In this document: positions 1 to 6,095 of the stretch, one piece after another
How the letters are laid out: each line of letters begins with the position of its first letter
Position numbering within the stretch: the first letter of the stretch is position 1
Source: a virus
Reading direction: 5' to 3' (one strand)
DNA: 25,032 bases
Virus record (IMG/VR): IMGVR_UViG_3300018426_000146
Span: 1 to 25,032 of that record
Program-made: the position numbers and the translations under genes
Notes under the pieces: generated by a model
What the model was told of the DNA's origin: nothing
The model's input: the letters and a program-made list of their open reading frames with translations, nothing else
Database searches by the model: none

Positions 1-87
1 ATGTTTGCAGGGTTAGCGCAGTTTACGACCACGACAGACCAAAACTTCGTGATATAAACGCAGACCTGAAGCCAGATTACCCAAACA
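1..87. other. Left edge, no gene seen
   Basis: Eighty-seven bases downstream of the peptidase stop. No frame on either strand gives a convincing gene, and no terminator hairpin with a U-tract is visible. A seven-base inverted match (ATGTTTG at 1-7 and CAAACAT at 82-88) is probably chance. Confidence 0.4.
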
Positions 88-795
88 TTAGTCATCGTTA
101 ATCACAATCATCCAGCCGCTTTTGGGGCCATCAATCATCCACCTGCGCTCGAAGTCGCTGCGATCAACCCTTACATAGGCACCGCTCAACTTCTTCTCAT
201 GCGTGCCCTTGTGCATATCAGGCATGCCGGCAGGGTCATGAATTGTTAGGCCGTACATGTCGTAGCCCGTCACTACAACCCAGTGCCCTGGCCCATACGG
301 GCGCTCACCTTTTGACAAGTCTCCTTTGGCGAGAATCCCAACAGCTACAGGCCGCCCCTGATCAATTAAATCGAACAGCAGCGACATGCTGCCATATTGC
401 ATAAACACGGCCCGCAAGCCCAAGCTGCGCAGCGCCAGTATCTGAGCATTAACTGAGGTTGTATCGCCAAAGCGCTCACGAGTCAGGTTGTACTCGTCGT
501 CAGAATGCACAACGTCTTTCTCAGCCGCGAGCATTGCTGCTGCACTTGAGAAGCATTCGCGATAACCCTGCCCTGACTCGTTGTCGTGCTGCTTGAAATA
601 CGGCACAAGCAACCACTGCGACTTGCCGCTGGTTTTCCAAGTTTCAAACCAGTCAGAGTCACGGGCTAGCAACTCAGCCGGCATAGCCTCCTCAAGCTGC
701 TGGATTGCAGCAATTTGATGCGGGGTGCCCCTGTAGAACTGAAAGAAAGGGAGCAGCGCTAACGGTGCCATAACAAACAACGCAGCGCGTTTCAC
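88..795 (-). CDS. C39-like cysteine peptidase, probable endolysin
   Basis: Seen: 235 residues with a hydrophobic N-terminal segment (about residues 5-20) that could be a signal or signal-anchor, followed by a papain/C39-like fold. The likely catalytic residues are Cys81 (context RECFSSAAAML), His171 (GPGHWVVVTGY) and Asp187 (IHDPAG), in the order of the peptidase C39-like family. The substrate motif VPYFKQ just before the Cys is also typical. Start is GTG at 795, overlapping the TGA of the upstream 56-aa gene, so the two are probably translationally coupled. Known: C39-like domains cleave peptides, and phage copies near holin-like genes are often treated as peptidoglycan-degrading lysis enzymes. 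Inference: with the membrane/coiled-coil protein at 987-1238 it forms a lysis cassette. A role in virion maturation cannot be excluded. Gene identity as a C39-like peptidase is firm; the lysis role is moderate. Confidence 0.8.
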   Translation of the reverse strand: MKRAALFVMAPLALLPFFQFYRGTPHQIAAIQQLEEAMPAELLARDSDWFETWKTSGKSQWLLVPYFKQHDNESGQGYRECFSSAAAMLAAEKDVVHSDDEYNLTRERFGDTTSVNAQILALRSLGLRAVFMQYGSMSLLFDLIDQGRPVAVGILAKGDLSKGERPYGPGHWVVVTGYDMYGLTIHDPAGMPDMHKGTHEKKLSGAYVRVDRSDFERRWMIDGPKSGWMIVINDD

Positions 796-962
796 TCTTC
801 CTTTTTGCGTGGAAACATTGCAATTTCTAAAAGGTTGACCAACTTGTCATCGATCTCGTTATCGGTGGACTCAACCAGCTTCTTGACGCAATCAATGATC
901 AGCTTTTTTACAGCGTCAGACTTGACAAATGCCAGCATCACTGGCTTGAGCAGCAAGATCAT
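792..962 (-). CDS. Small conserved hypothetical protein (56 aa)
   Basis: Seen: ATG at 962, stop TGA at 794-792, 56 residues beginning MILLLKPVMLAFVKSD and ending MFPRKKEE. The N-terminal third is hydrophobic and the rest is amphipathic and charged (KKLIIDCVKKLVESTDNEIDD). It fills the gap between the coiled-coil membrane protein and the peptidase on the same strand. Its stop overlaps the GTG start of the peptidase (GAGTGA), which supports it as a real coupled gene. It resembles short proteins I associate with cyanophages, from memory only. Function unknown; association with membrane or lysis is inferred only from the neighbours. No strong Shine-Dalgarno is visible. Confidence 0.65.
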   Translation of the reverse strand: MILLLKPVMLAFVKSDAVKKLIIDCVKKLVESTDNEIDDKLVNLLEIAMFPRKKEE

Positions 963-986
963 GAGCTTTCTGTATTTGCTCGCATG

Positions 987-1238
987 TTAGGTCTGCTTGC
1001 TAGGCCCTTCCAACCGTGCGACCGATGACTCAAGCGTCCTAAGACGTTCAAACACTTCTTGGTTGGTTTGACGGATGTCTTGATGTACAAGGTCTAACCG
1101 TGAAGTCAAATTATCAACTGCTGTTGTAAGCCTTACAAGCGAATCACGGCCTTGCTGGTTTTGGCGAGTGAAGCCACTGAAGCCCAAGGCTGCTGCGGTT
1201 ATTGACGCGCCACAAATTGCAGCCCACACTTCAATCAT
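987..1238 (-). CDS. Membrane protein with coiled coil, holin/spanin candidate
   Basis: Seen: 83 residues. One N-terminal hydrophobic segment (about residues 3-22, IEVWAAICGASITAAALGF) is followed by a polar helix with heptad-like hydrophobics (LTTAVDNLTSRLDLVHQ through RLRTLESSVARLEG), a probable coiled coil. Start ATG at 1238 is supported by GGAG at 1245-1248, six bases upstream. It lies upstream of the 56-aa protein and the C39-like peptidase on the same strand. Known: small one-helix proteins with a coiled coil next to an endolysin are often holins, antiholins or inner-membrane spanin-like proteins. Inference: a lysis accessory protein. It is divergent from the plus-strand island with only 23 bases between starts. 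The gene is well supported; the function is tentative. Confidence 0.65.
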   Translation of the reverse strand: MIEVWAAICGASITAAALGFSGFTRQNQQGRDSLVRLTTAVDNLTSRLDLVHQDIRQTNQEVFERLRTLESSVARLEGPSKQT

Positions 1239-1244
1239 GGCCGT

Positions 1245-1248
1245 CTCC
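1245..1248 (-). promoter_or_regulatory. Ribosome binding site for the 83-aa membrane protein
   Basis: GGAG on the minus strand, six bases before the ATG at 1238-1236. It is one of few clear Shine-Dalgarno sequences in this end of the window and fixes the start of the downstream gene. Confidence 0.6.
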
Positions 1249-1261
1249 GCTCGCTTTTATC

Positions 1262-1519
1262 ATGGCAGACACACCAGACGACAGCAATGAACAGCAGAAG
1301 GACGGACCAACGCTTGCTGATGGCGTTCGGCTTATTGTTCTCGGTTGGTCTGCGACCCTGCTGACTATCTCTTACTTGGGCATCTTTCCAAGCATGAAGA
1401 TGGATTCAACTTTTGTAGCATCTTTGCTTACAGGCGCCATGGCCGGCTTTGGAATTGAAAGAAAATCTGGTAACGCAACTAAAAAAGACGCACCTAAAAT
1501 TCCAACAAACGGAAAATAG
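1262..1519 (+). CDS. Small two-helix membrane protein (85 aa)
   Basis: Seen: from the ATG at 1262 the product is 85 residues: an acidic polar N-terminus (MADTPDDSNEQQKDG), a hydrophobic helix (about 22-42, VRLIVLGWSATLLTISYLGIF), a short MKMDST linker, a second hydrophobic segment (about 48-64, FVASLLTGAMAGFGI) and a lysine-rich tail. A start at 1202 in the same frame would add 20 unlikely residues inside the opposite gene, so 1262 is preferred. No Shine-Dalgarno is evident. It is the first gene of the plus-strand island, with a three-base gap to the next gene. It resembles small cyanophage membrane proteins, some of which are listed as holin-like (recollection). Holin function is possible but unproven. 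Confidence 0.6.
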   Translation: MADTPDDSNEQQKDGPTLADGVRLIVLGWSATLLTISYLGIFPSMKMDSTFVASLLTGAMAGFGIERKSGNATKKDAPKIPTNGK

Positions 1520-1522
1520 ATC

Positions 1523-2032
1523 ATGAAACGCTCTTTACTGTTCCTGCTTGCCTTGGGCGTTGCAGCCCCAGCACAGGCAGACCTTGTGCATCAGATCTCG
1601 TCTTCTGTGCAGCTCAGTGTTGACGCAGCAGCAGCGCAAACAACACGCTTAGGCTCTACCTACTCAGTCAGTGGTTCTGGGGTGAGTACAACCGATGGCA
1701 CCACTGCAAACGTGCTAGGCGGCTTTGGCAATGTCACCAACGGCGTGCCTGCTATCACCAACATCACGGCATCACAAGCCACTAGCGGTAACGCCTTCAG
1801 CTTTTCGCAGAGCTACATAGAGGGCGACAGCACCAGTACCACCAGCACAAGCTTGACTAATGGCGCAGTCACTGCTTTGCCGTTGCTGGGGCAGACCACA
1901 ACCACAGGCGGGGGTGTTGCTGGATCACTCGCAGGCACCGTGACTAACGGTCACGCAGTTACCGTAACTGCAGGCGGTACAGGTACATCGGTCATCGGCC
2001 AAACCATCACCTCCCTGACTATCGGTGACTGA
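1523..2032 (+). CDS. Secreted Ser/Thr/Gly-rich protein, paralog A
   Basis: Seen: 169 residues with a clear signal peptide (MKRSLLFLLALGVAAPAQA, cleavage near residue 19). The remainder is low in charge and rich in Thr, Ser, Gly and Val, with alternating beta-like stretches and no cysteine. Residues 46-54 (TYSVSGSGV) recur in the next gene at its residues 52-60. Other notable segments are NVTNGVPAITNITASQATSG and FSFSQSYIEGD. The stop overlaps the next start (TGATG at 2030-2034), so the two are coupled. Similar tandem secreted proteins occur, as I recall, in marine cyanophages without an assigned function. Inference: an exported extracellular or virion-surface beta-structured protein. No enzyme motif is visible. 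Confidence 0.75.
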   Translation: MKRSLLFLLALGVAAPAQADLVHQISSSVQLSVDAAAAQTTRLGSTYSVSGSGVSTTDGTTANVLGGFGNVTNGVPAITNITASQATSGNAFSFSQSYIEGDSTSTTSTSLTNGAVTALPLLGQTTTTGGGVAGSLAGTVTNGHAVTVTAGGTGTSVIGQTITSLTIGD

Positions 2033-2454
2033 TGCGCGTTCTAGTTTTTGTGCTGCTCTTTGCAGGTTCTGCGAGTGCGGTGCCCGTGACACCTCAGTTC
2101 AGGACTGGGACTATGACCAGCAACACGCGCAGTACCACGCAAATCGTCGAAAACATCAAATCAGTCGATTTCGCTACTGGCTACACCTATTCCGTGAGCG
2201 GGTCTGGGGTGACCAGCAGCGGGGCACTGATTCCGCAAGCGGCTACAACCCAGAGCGTGACGATGGAGGGCGTGCAATCGCAATGGCAGGGGCTACCGCT
2301 CAGCAGCAAGCCTATTTATCAGCAGCAAACCCAAGGCGCAGCATTTCAGCTGACAGAGCACTACAGCGGGCCAGGATTGCAGACGGTGACCACCGTGCAG
2401 CGCACAACTTCGATCGAAACCGTCACGGACTCCACCTCGGTGTTTGGGCCTTAG
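2032..2454 (+). CDS. Secreted Ser/Thr-rich protein, paralog B
   Basis: Seen: 140 residues with a signal peptide (MRVLVFVLLFAGSASA, cleavage near residue 16). The mature part is Ser/Thr/Gln-rich and carries the nonapeptide TYSVSGSGV at residues 52-60, shared with the preceding gene. The C-terminal part (FQLTEHYSGPGLQTVTTVQRTTS) looks like repeated beta strands. It starts at the ATG overlapping the upstream TGA. The stop at 2452-2454 lies inside the sequence encoding the signal-like segment of the third gene. Inference: it is exported and acts with its two neighbours, perhaps as parts of one surface assembly. Known function: none that I recognise. Confidence 0.75.
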   Translation: MRVLVFVLLFAGSASAVPVTPQFRTGTMTSNTRSTTQIVENIKSVDFATGYTYSVSGSGVTSSGALIPQAATTQSVTMEGVQSQWQGLPLSSKPIYQQQTQGAAFQLTEHYSGPGLQTVTTVQRTTSIETVTDSTSVFGP

Positions 2455-2465
2455 CGCTCTTGCCG

Positions 2466-3167
2466 ATGCCCGCCTGGGGCCAGGTCAACGCCACAGCAGC
2501 ACCTAGCTCCGTCAGCAACGGGTCAGTCACAAACATGGCTGTGCAGACGATGGGTGGACCTTTTCCTACTTACCACCTAGGCCCTAATCAACACAGCTGC
2601 ATGGGTCCGCAGCTCAGCATCAGCCCCTTTGTCACCAAATCGCATAGCTACACCCTGCCGCGCACGCAATACCAACGCACGCCCTTCTACAACCCGCTTG
2701 ATGCTGATGAAGACAACGTGCCTGACAAGCCGGGCGAAATTATGTTCTATCAAGAGACTCCCACTGGGCAAAAAGATAGTCATGCATTGAACTATGGAAT
2801 TAGTGCCACTATTTCAATCCCCTTAGACGGTGGCCTGACAGCACGCTGCAAAGCTCTGGGCGATACACAGCAAAAACTCCTTGAGCAGGTGCTGGCCCAC
2901 AAAAAATTAGATTATGAATTAGGCCGCCTGAAATTTTGCGGGCAGCAAGCCAAGGAGGGCGTTATCTTCCGCCCAGGCAGCCAAGCGGCGCAAATCTGTG
3001 CCGATGTCATGGTCATCCCCAAACCTGGCCAGGTGCTGCCACATAAACACGAGGTCAACGCCCCAGAGCCCGACGAAGAGCCATTACCGCTCGATTCCTA
3101 TCTCTTTGCGCCAGACATCGTTCACGAACAGAAAGACGGCGAGGCTTACGCCCTAGCAACGCCTTGA
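2466..3167 (+). CDS. Third protein of the secreted cassette, start uncertain
   Basis: Seen: the frame is open to TGA at 3165-3167. From about residue GQVNATAAPSSVSNGSVTN onward it reads as a real protein: four cysteines (contexts HSCMG, ARCKA, KFCGQ, QICAD), a charged helix (TQQKLLEQVLAHKKLDYELGRL) and an acidic tail (EPDEEPLPLD). It resembles a conserved cyanophage protein I recall only as uncharacterised. A typical signal-peptide core (GVWALALLPMPAWG) precedes it, but there is no ATG, GTG or TTG in frame before that core until far upstream inside the preceding gene. The listed ATG (2466) and a TTG at 2460 both fall inside the core. The true start is therefore unresolved. The last 113 bases overlap the opposite gene at 3055-3693. 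Confidence 0.6.
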   Translation: MPAWGQVNATAAPSSVSNGSVTNMAVQTMGGPFPTYHLGPNQHSCMGPQLSISPFVTKSHSYTLPRTQYQRTPFYNPLDADEDNVPDKPGEIMFYQETPTGQKDSHALNYGISATISIPLDGGLTARCKALGDTQQKLLEQVLAHKKLDYELGRLKFCGQQAKEGVIFRPGSQAAQICADVMVIPKPGQVLPHKHEVNAPEPDEEPLPLDSYLFAPDIVHEQKDGEAYALATP

Positions 3168-3693
3168 TCTTGTTCACAATCTTCTTGATTGTTGGTTTGA
3201 TGAGCTTTAGCAGCAGGTCAGCTAGCGGCTTTGCCAGCAGCGCGGAAGTCGTAGCTAGAAGTGCAATTGATGTTGTTGTGACAACTGCAGGTATCTCAGG
3301 CAAGCCATCAACGATCTGCTCAGCAATAGACCGCTTAGGCTCTGATTTTTTCTCTTCTTCAATCTGAATTTTTGGGATTGTTGGCAGCTCTGCAGTGGGC
3401 CTAGGCGGCTGTTCAGATTCACTTTGCCGCTGCCCCCCTTGCGGCTCCAAAATTGTCAGCTCGCTGGGCCTGTAGTCCATCGGGTTGTAGGACGGTATCT
3501 GACCATCAGGGCAAGCAATCCCTACTCGCTTGGGGTCGTCTTTGAGAAGCGATGGGTTAAGCCCAGCATCAGGATGCACCGCAACACAGCCAGGCATATT
3601 CATTACAGGCCGTGGAAACTGCACAGGCCGAATGACAGGCGGCTTTGGTGTCGGTATCTCCCGAATCTGTATTTGCGGAATCTTATTGGGCAC
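3055..3693 (-). CDS. Proline-rich membrane protein with basic C-terminus
   Basis: Seen: 212 residues. The N-terminal third is Pro/Arg-rich (IPTPKPPVIRPVQFPRPV). Next comes a two-cysteine segment (PGCVAVHPDAG ... IACPDGQIPSYNPMDYRP) and then a Pro/Glu-rich linker. About residues 136-156 form a hydrophobic helix (VVTTTSIALLATTSALLAKP), and a strongly basic tail ends in RDRNRAVMALRRALGR. The CPDGQIPSYNP and TTSIAL..TTSALLAKPLADLLL segments match, as I recall, conserved but uncharacterised cyanophage proteins, so the gene appears real to its end. Its start overlaps the preceding minus gene by 11 bases. Its 3' end runs 113 bases antisense into the plus-strand cassette. Function unknown; a membrane-anchored partner of the cassette proteins is only a guess. 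Confidence 0.7.
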   Translation of the reverse strand: MPNKIPQIQIREIPTPKPPVIRPVQFPRPVMNMPGCVAVHPDAGLNPSLLKDDPKRVGIACPDGQIPSYNPMDYRPSELTILEPQGGQRQSESEQPPRPTAELPTIPKIQIEEEKKSEPKRSIAEQIVDGLPEIPAVVTTTSIALLATTSALLAKPLADLLLKLIKPTIKKIVNKIKALLGRKPRRLSVRERCLAQRDRNRAVMALRRALGR

Positions 3694-3907
3694 TGAACGG
3701 CAAAGCAGGGCCAGTTTCAGTCGGCATCATGCCTTGCATCTGCTTTGATGTGGCGTCAAGCACTAGAAGCACAACTTCTGCCCTGATGCGCTGAATAGCC
3801 TCATCTTTCATCTTAGGTGCGTTCAACGCCACAAAGATTGCAAGGCCCGACATGCCAGCAGAAAGGCCGAAAGAAACAATGGCAAGTGCGTTGATGATCT
3901 TTTGCAT
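3683..3907 (-). CDS. Small membrane protein (74 aa)
   Basis: Seen: 74 residues with one hydrophobic helix (about 5-30, INALAIVSFGLSAGMSGLAIF), an amphipathic middle (PKMKDEAIQRIRAEVVLLVLDATSKQ) and a short tail. The ATG at 3907 lies only six bases downstream of the U-tract of a hairpin terminator on the same strand, and no Shine-Dalgarno is visible. The 3' end overlaps the next minus gene (3055-3693) by 11 bases, so the two are probably co-translated. It resembles small cyanophage membrane proteins of unknown role (recollection). Transcription would need terminator readthrough or an unseen promoter. Confidence 0.65.
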   Translation of the reverse strand: MQKIINALAIVSFGLSAGMSGLAIFVALNAPKMKDEAIQRIRAEVVLLVLDATSKQMQGMMPTETGPALPFSAQ

Positions 3908-3912
3908 GGCTA

Positions 3913-3941
3913 ATAAAAAACCCCGGTTTCTCAGGCCGGGG
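3913..3941 (-). terminator. Rho-independent terminator
   Basis: On the minus strand a perfect six-pair stem CCCCGG/CCGGGG (plus 3921-3926 and 3936-3941) encloses a nine-base loop and is followed directly by six Ts and ATT. It lies 42 bases past the stop of the outer-membrane barrel gene, so it probably ends the long structural transcript. Confidence 0.85.
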
Positions 3942-3982
3942 CGTGCTGCTTTTGTTCCTGTGTGAGAACGTACTCAGTCTAG

Positions 3983-4342
3983 TCAGAAAGAGTATTTCAG
4001 GCCAAGCTTGACATTAGAGGCCAGATCCTCATCGCCAGTCATGAAGGCATATTCGCCATAGGCGCCAAGCTCGTCGGTCACGGCAACATTCAGGCCAGCT
4101 TTACCAGAAAACTCGGTGTCGCTGTCGCCATCATCAGGCATCAGAAAAGCAGGCCCTGCCTGAACATAAGCAGCGGCAGTTTCGCTCAGTTCAATGTCGC
4201 CGCCAAAATGCGTCTCAAGCAAAGTGCCTGAATAATCGCTGCCTCCGAAACCAGAATTGGTTTCTACATTGGCGTATGGTCCAGCCATCACAGGTGCGGC
4301 TGCCATGACGCAAGCAGCGCCTAGGAGAAAATGGCCTTTCAT
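3983..4342 (-). CDS. Small outer-membrane beta-barrel protein (lom position)
   Basis: Seen: 119 residues with a signal peptide (MKGHFLLGAACVMAAAPVMA, cleavage near 20). The mature 99 residues alternate hydrophobic and polar residues in short strands, with Gly/Asp turns (PDDGDSDTE) and a C-terminal LKYSF. A terminal Phe preceded by aromatic and alternating hydrophobic residues is the usual signal for outer-membrane barrel assembly. Known: lambda carries lom, an outer-membrane barrel gene, just after J. This gene sits in the equivalent place after J and the fibre. Inference: it inserts in the host outer membrane and may change the cell surface, for example against superinfection. The sequence is not recognisably Lom itself, hence no symbol. 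A terminator follows directly. Confidence 0.7.
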   Translation of the reverse strand: MKGHFLLGAACVMAAAPVMAGPYANVETNSGFGGSDYSGTLLETHFGGDIELSETAAAYVQAGPAFLMPDDGDSDTEFSGKAGLNVAVTDELGAYGEYAFMTGDEDLASNVKLGLKYSF

Positions 4343-4414
4343 TAGATAAAAAGAAAACCGCCGAAAACGTAACGACGCTTCACAGTCGCGGCTTTGTGCG
4401 ATGTGCCAATTAGT

Positions 4415-4549
4415 TCAACGACCCTGCCCGCGACGCAACTTTTTGTTGTGCCTTGGTTTGCTTCGTTTGCCATTGCCTTGGCGCGTCAATTTAGGCGGGC
4501 CTCCTTTGAACAGACGCCCAGAGATGCCCGCTTTGCTACGAACTGCCAT
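4415..4549 (-). CDS. Very basic 44-aa protein
   Basis: Seen: ATG at 4549, stop TGA at 4417-4415, 44 residues (MAVRSKAGISGRLFKGGPPK, then a Lys/Arg-rich half ending KKLRRGQGR). About one third of residues are Lys or Arg and only Leu, Val and Phe add hydrophobicity, so it is probably disordered and able to bind nucleic acid or an acidic partner. Its ATG overlaps the TGA of the upstream gene (TGATG), which argues for a real coupled gene. The C-terminal K..LRRGQGR pattern resembles small cyanophage proteins I recall. Function unknown. Confidence 0.6.
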   Translation of the reverse strand: MAVRSKAGISGRLFKGGPPKLTRQGNGKRSKPRHNKKLRRGQGR

Positions 4550-4737
4550 CAATCAATTCCAAGCAGCTCACGCAAGTCAGAAATACTGAGTCCAAGCTTC
4601 TCAAGCTTTTCAGCAGCTGTCAGCGGTGTTGGCTCTTCTATTGTTTGCGGCATGTTTTCCAGTTCAGCGATTTCATCAGCCGTAAGCTCAATGGTGCTGA
4701 CTTCGCCAGTGGCGCAGTTAAGTTCAACGCGGTGCAT
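4549..4737 (-). CDS. Small acidic protein downstream of tail fibre
   Basis: Seen: 62 residues, acidic. The N-terminus looks like a short beta hairpin (MHRVELNCATGEVSTIELT). A polar Pro/Glu linker follows, and then a C-terminal helical motif (AAEKLEKLGLSISDLRELLG). GAGGG sits a few bases before the ATG. It starts two bases after the stop of the fibre gene and overlaps the next gene by one base. Known: short proteins with a terminal EKL..LGL....L..LLG motif often follow phage tail-fibre genes. Inference: a fibre-associated or chaperone-like protein. No domain with a settled function is recognisable. Confidence 0.65.
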   Translation of the reverse strand: MHRVELNCATGEVSTIELTADEIAELENMPQTIEEPTPLTAAEKLEKLGLSISDLRELLGID

Positions 4738-4739
4738 GA

Positions 4740-6050
4740 TTAGCCCTCGATAAGTATGTTGATTGTGCCTGAGTCAAACGTACTAGTGCCGTCATCTGCA
4801 AGCAACTGCAGACGATCGAGAGTCCCAGTCAAACCTTTGTATCCAGCTGTCATCCCAGTGGTGCCAGTAGTGTTGCTGTAATCAAACAAACCTGTGAAGG
4901 CCCAGGCATTTCCACTGTAATTAGAAAGTACAACTTGACCGCTTAAGCTATTATGCGCGGCTCCCGAATAAAGAGATATTCCGAAGCTGCTACTAATAGA
5001 AGATGATGTAACGCCCCCAGTCAAAAAATTGCTGGTGCTTTGATAACCCGTAGTTTCCATGCCTCCGCTATCACCAATGCGAATTAAATAATGAGCAGCA
5101 CTATTCAAACTAATGCCAACAAAGGCAAAAGTAATTTTTCTAGCCCAGCTTGGAATACTAGAAAATGTAGCTGACGTGCCTGAAACTGTGATTGCAGTTG
5201 ACCGCTCAAAACGGCTGCGATCTGCAAAACTTAAAACGCCTGAGCCATTAGTAACAATCGCTTGATCTGCTGACCCATCAGCCAATGGCAGGCTGTAATT
5301 AGTTGTCGAAATTAGACCTGTTGAATCAATAACAAAGCGGCTAGTTGGTGTAGTTCCATCATTGCCATCGTTGACACGAACAACAAAGTTTGCAGCTTCA
5401 TCGTCTCCCGTGCCGTCATGGTTAAATTCAACCTCGCCAAGCCTTGAAAGCTCCCCGCCAGATTGTTCACCCTCAAAAATTAGTTTGCACTCACGGCCAC
5501 CGTCTGTGTCTTCCTCGGTGTTGTTTTTAATCGTGACATACGGTGCTGAACCCTCAATTTCGATAAGAGTGCCAGGGGCGCTAGTGCCAACACCAATTGC
5601 ATCAGCAGAACCATCAACAAACAATAGATTTGCGTTAGTGTCGCCCTCAACGCGGAAATCCATTGCTGCGCCGTCTTCATTGAAGACAATCGCGCTAGTG
5701 CCAAACTCGGCTCGTTCAACCCCACCAGCAGAGACGTTTAAGGTGTCCGCTGCGCTGCTGTAGATCCCTGTATTTACATCATCAGCAAAAGCTATCCCAG
5801 GCGTTGCAACTGCTCCATCTTCCACCAGCAAGGTGCCGTCTAGCTCTCGCAGAATTATCCACCCGTCATTGGCAGCGTTTCTAATCTTCAGCTGGTTTGC
5901 AGTCGTATCGGCCCACCACTGAAAGGCAAATGTCGTTGCGGGTTCTGTCGCTCCTGAGTTATTGCTAACAATCGCGTCCAGCACGCTATTTATGTCAGAA
6001 CGAAAAGCCGCGCCCGCCTGATTGGCTATGTCGTAGTCATGTTGAGCCAT
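4740..6050 (-). CDS. Tail fibre protein
   Basis: Seen: 436 residues. The N-terminal region (MAQHDYDIANQAGAAFRSDI ... SNNSGATEPATTFAFQWWAD) is a recurrent phage-fibre module followed by a shaft of short Gly/Asp/Thr-rich strands (GIAFADDVNTGIYSSAADTL, VGTSAPGTLIEIEG). About residues 275-436 form a separate beta-rich C-terminal domain starting near RFERSTAITVSGTSATF and SIPSWARKITFAF, a module often found at the ends of phage fibres. Known: such fibres trimerise and the C-terminal part binds receptors. It follows J with a 45-base gap. Inference: side or central fibre contacting the host surface. Codon use and strand match the structural operon. Confidence 0.8.
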   Translation of the reverse strand: MAQHDYDIANQAGAAFRSDINSVLDAIVSNNSGATEPATTFAFQWWADTTANQLKIRNAANDGWIILRELDGTLLVEDGAVATPGIAFADDVNTGIYSSAADTLNVSAGGVERAEFGTSAIVFNEDGAAMDFRVEGDTNANLLFVDGSADAIGVGTSAPGTLIEIEGSAPYVTIKNNTEEDTDGGRECKLIFEGEQSGGELSRLGEVEFNHDGTGDDEAANFVVRVNDGNDGTTPTSRFVIDSTGLISTTNYSLPLADGSADQAIVTNGSGVLSFADRSRFERSTAITVSGTSATFSSIPSWARKITFAFVGISLNSAAHYLIRIGDSGGMETTGYQSTSNFLTGGVTSSSISSSFGISLYSGAAHNSLSGQVVLSNYSGNAWAFTGLFDYSNTTGTTGMTAGYKGLTGTLDRLQLLADDGTSTFDSGTINILIEG

Positions 6051-6095
6051 TCTGAGTTTGCCTAAGCTCTTTCAATAGCTGCATTATGGCATTGG

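Noticed and set aside
805-990. Plus-strand reading opposite the 56-aa gene.
   Set aside because: Antisense shadow of the 56-aa minus-strand gene, low complexity, no ribosome site.
2025-2465. Long plus-strand reading upstream of the third cassette protein (from an ATG at 2025).
   Set aside because: It overlaps the second secreted gene in another frame and is Arg/His/Cys-rich without protein-like pattern. Only the part after about 2440 looks coding.
4345-4377. Possible minus-strand terminator: CGTCG/CGGCG hairpin followed by GTTTTCTTTTT.
   Set aside because: The stem needs a G-U pair, is only five pairs long, and the T-run is interrupted. It abuts the barrel gene start, so a leader sequence is as likely.
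4394-4753. Plus-strand reading of 119 residues opposite the two small genes after the fibre.
   Set aside because: Ser-rich antisense shadow of two coupled minus-strand genes; no recognisable motif.
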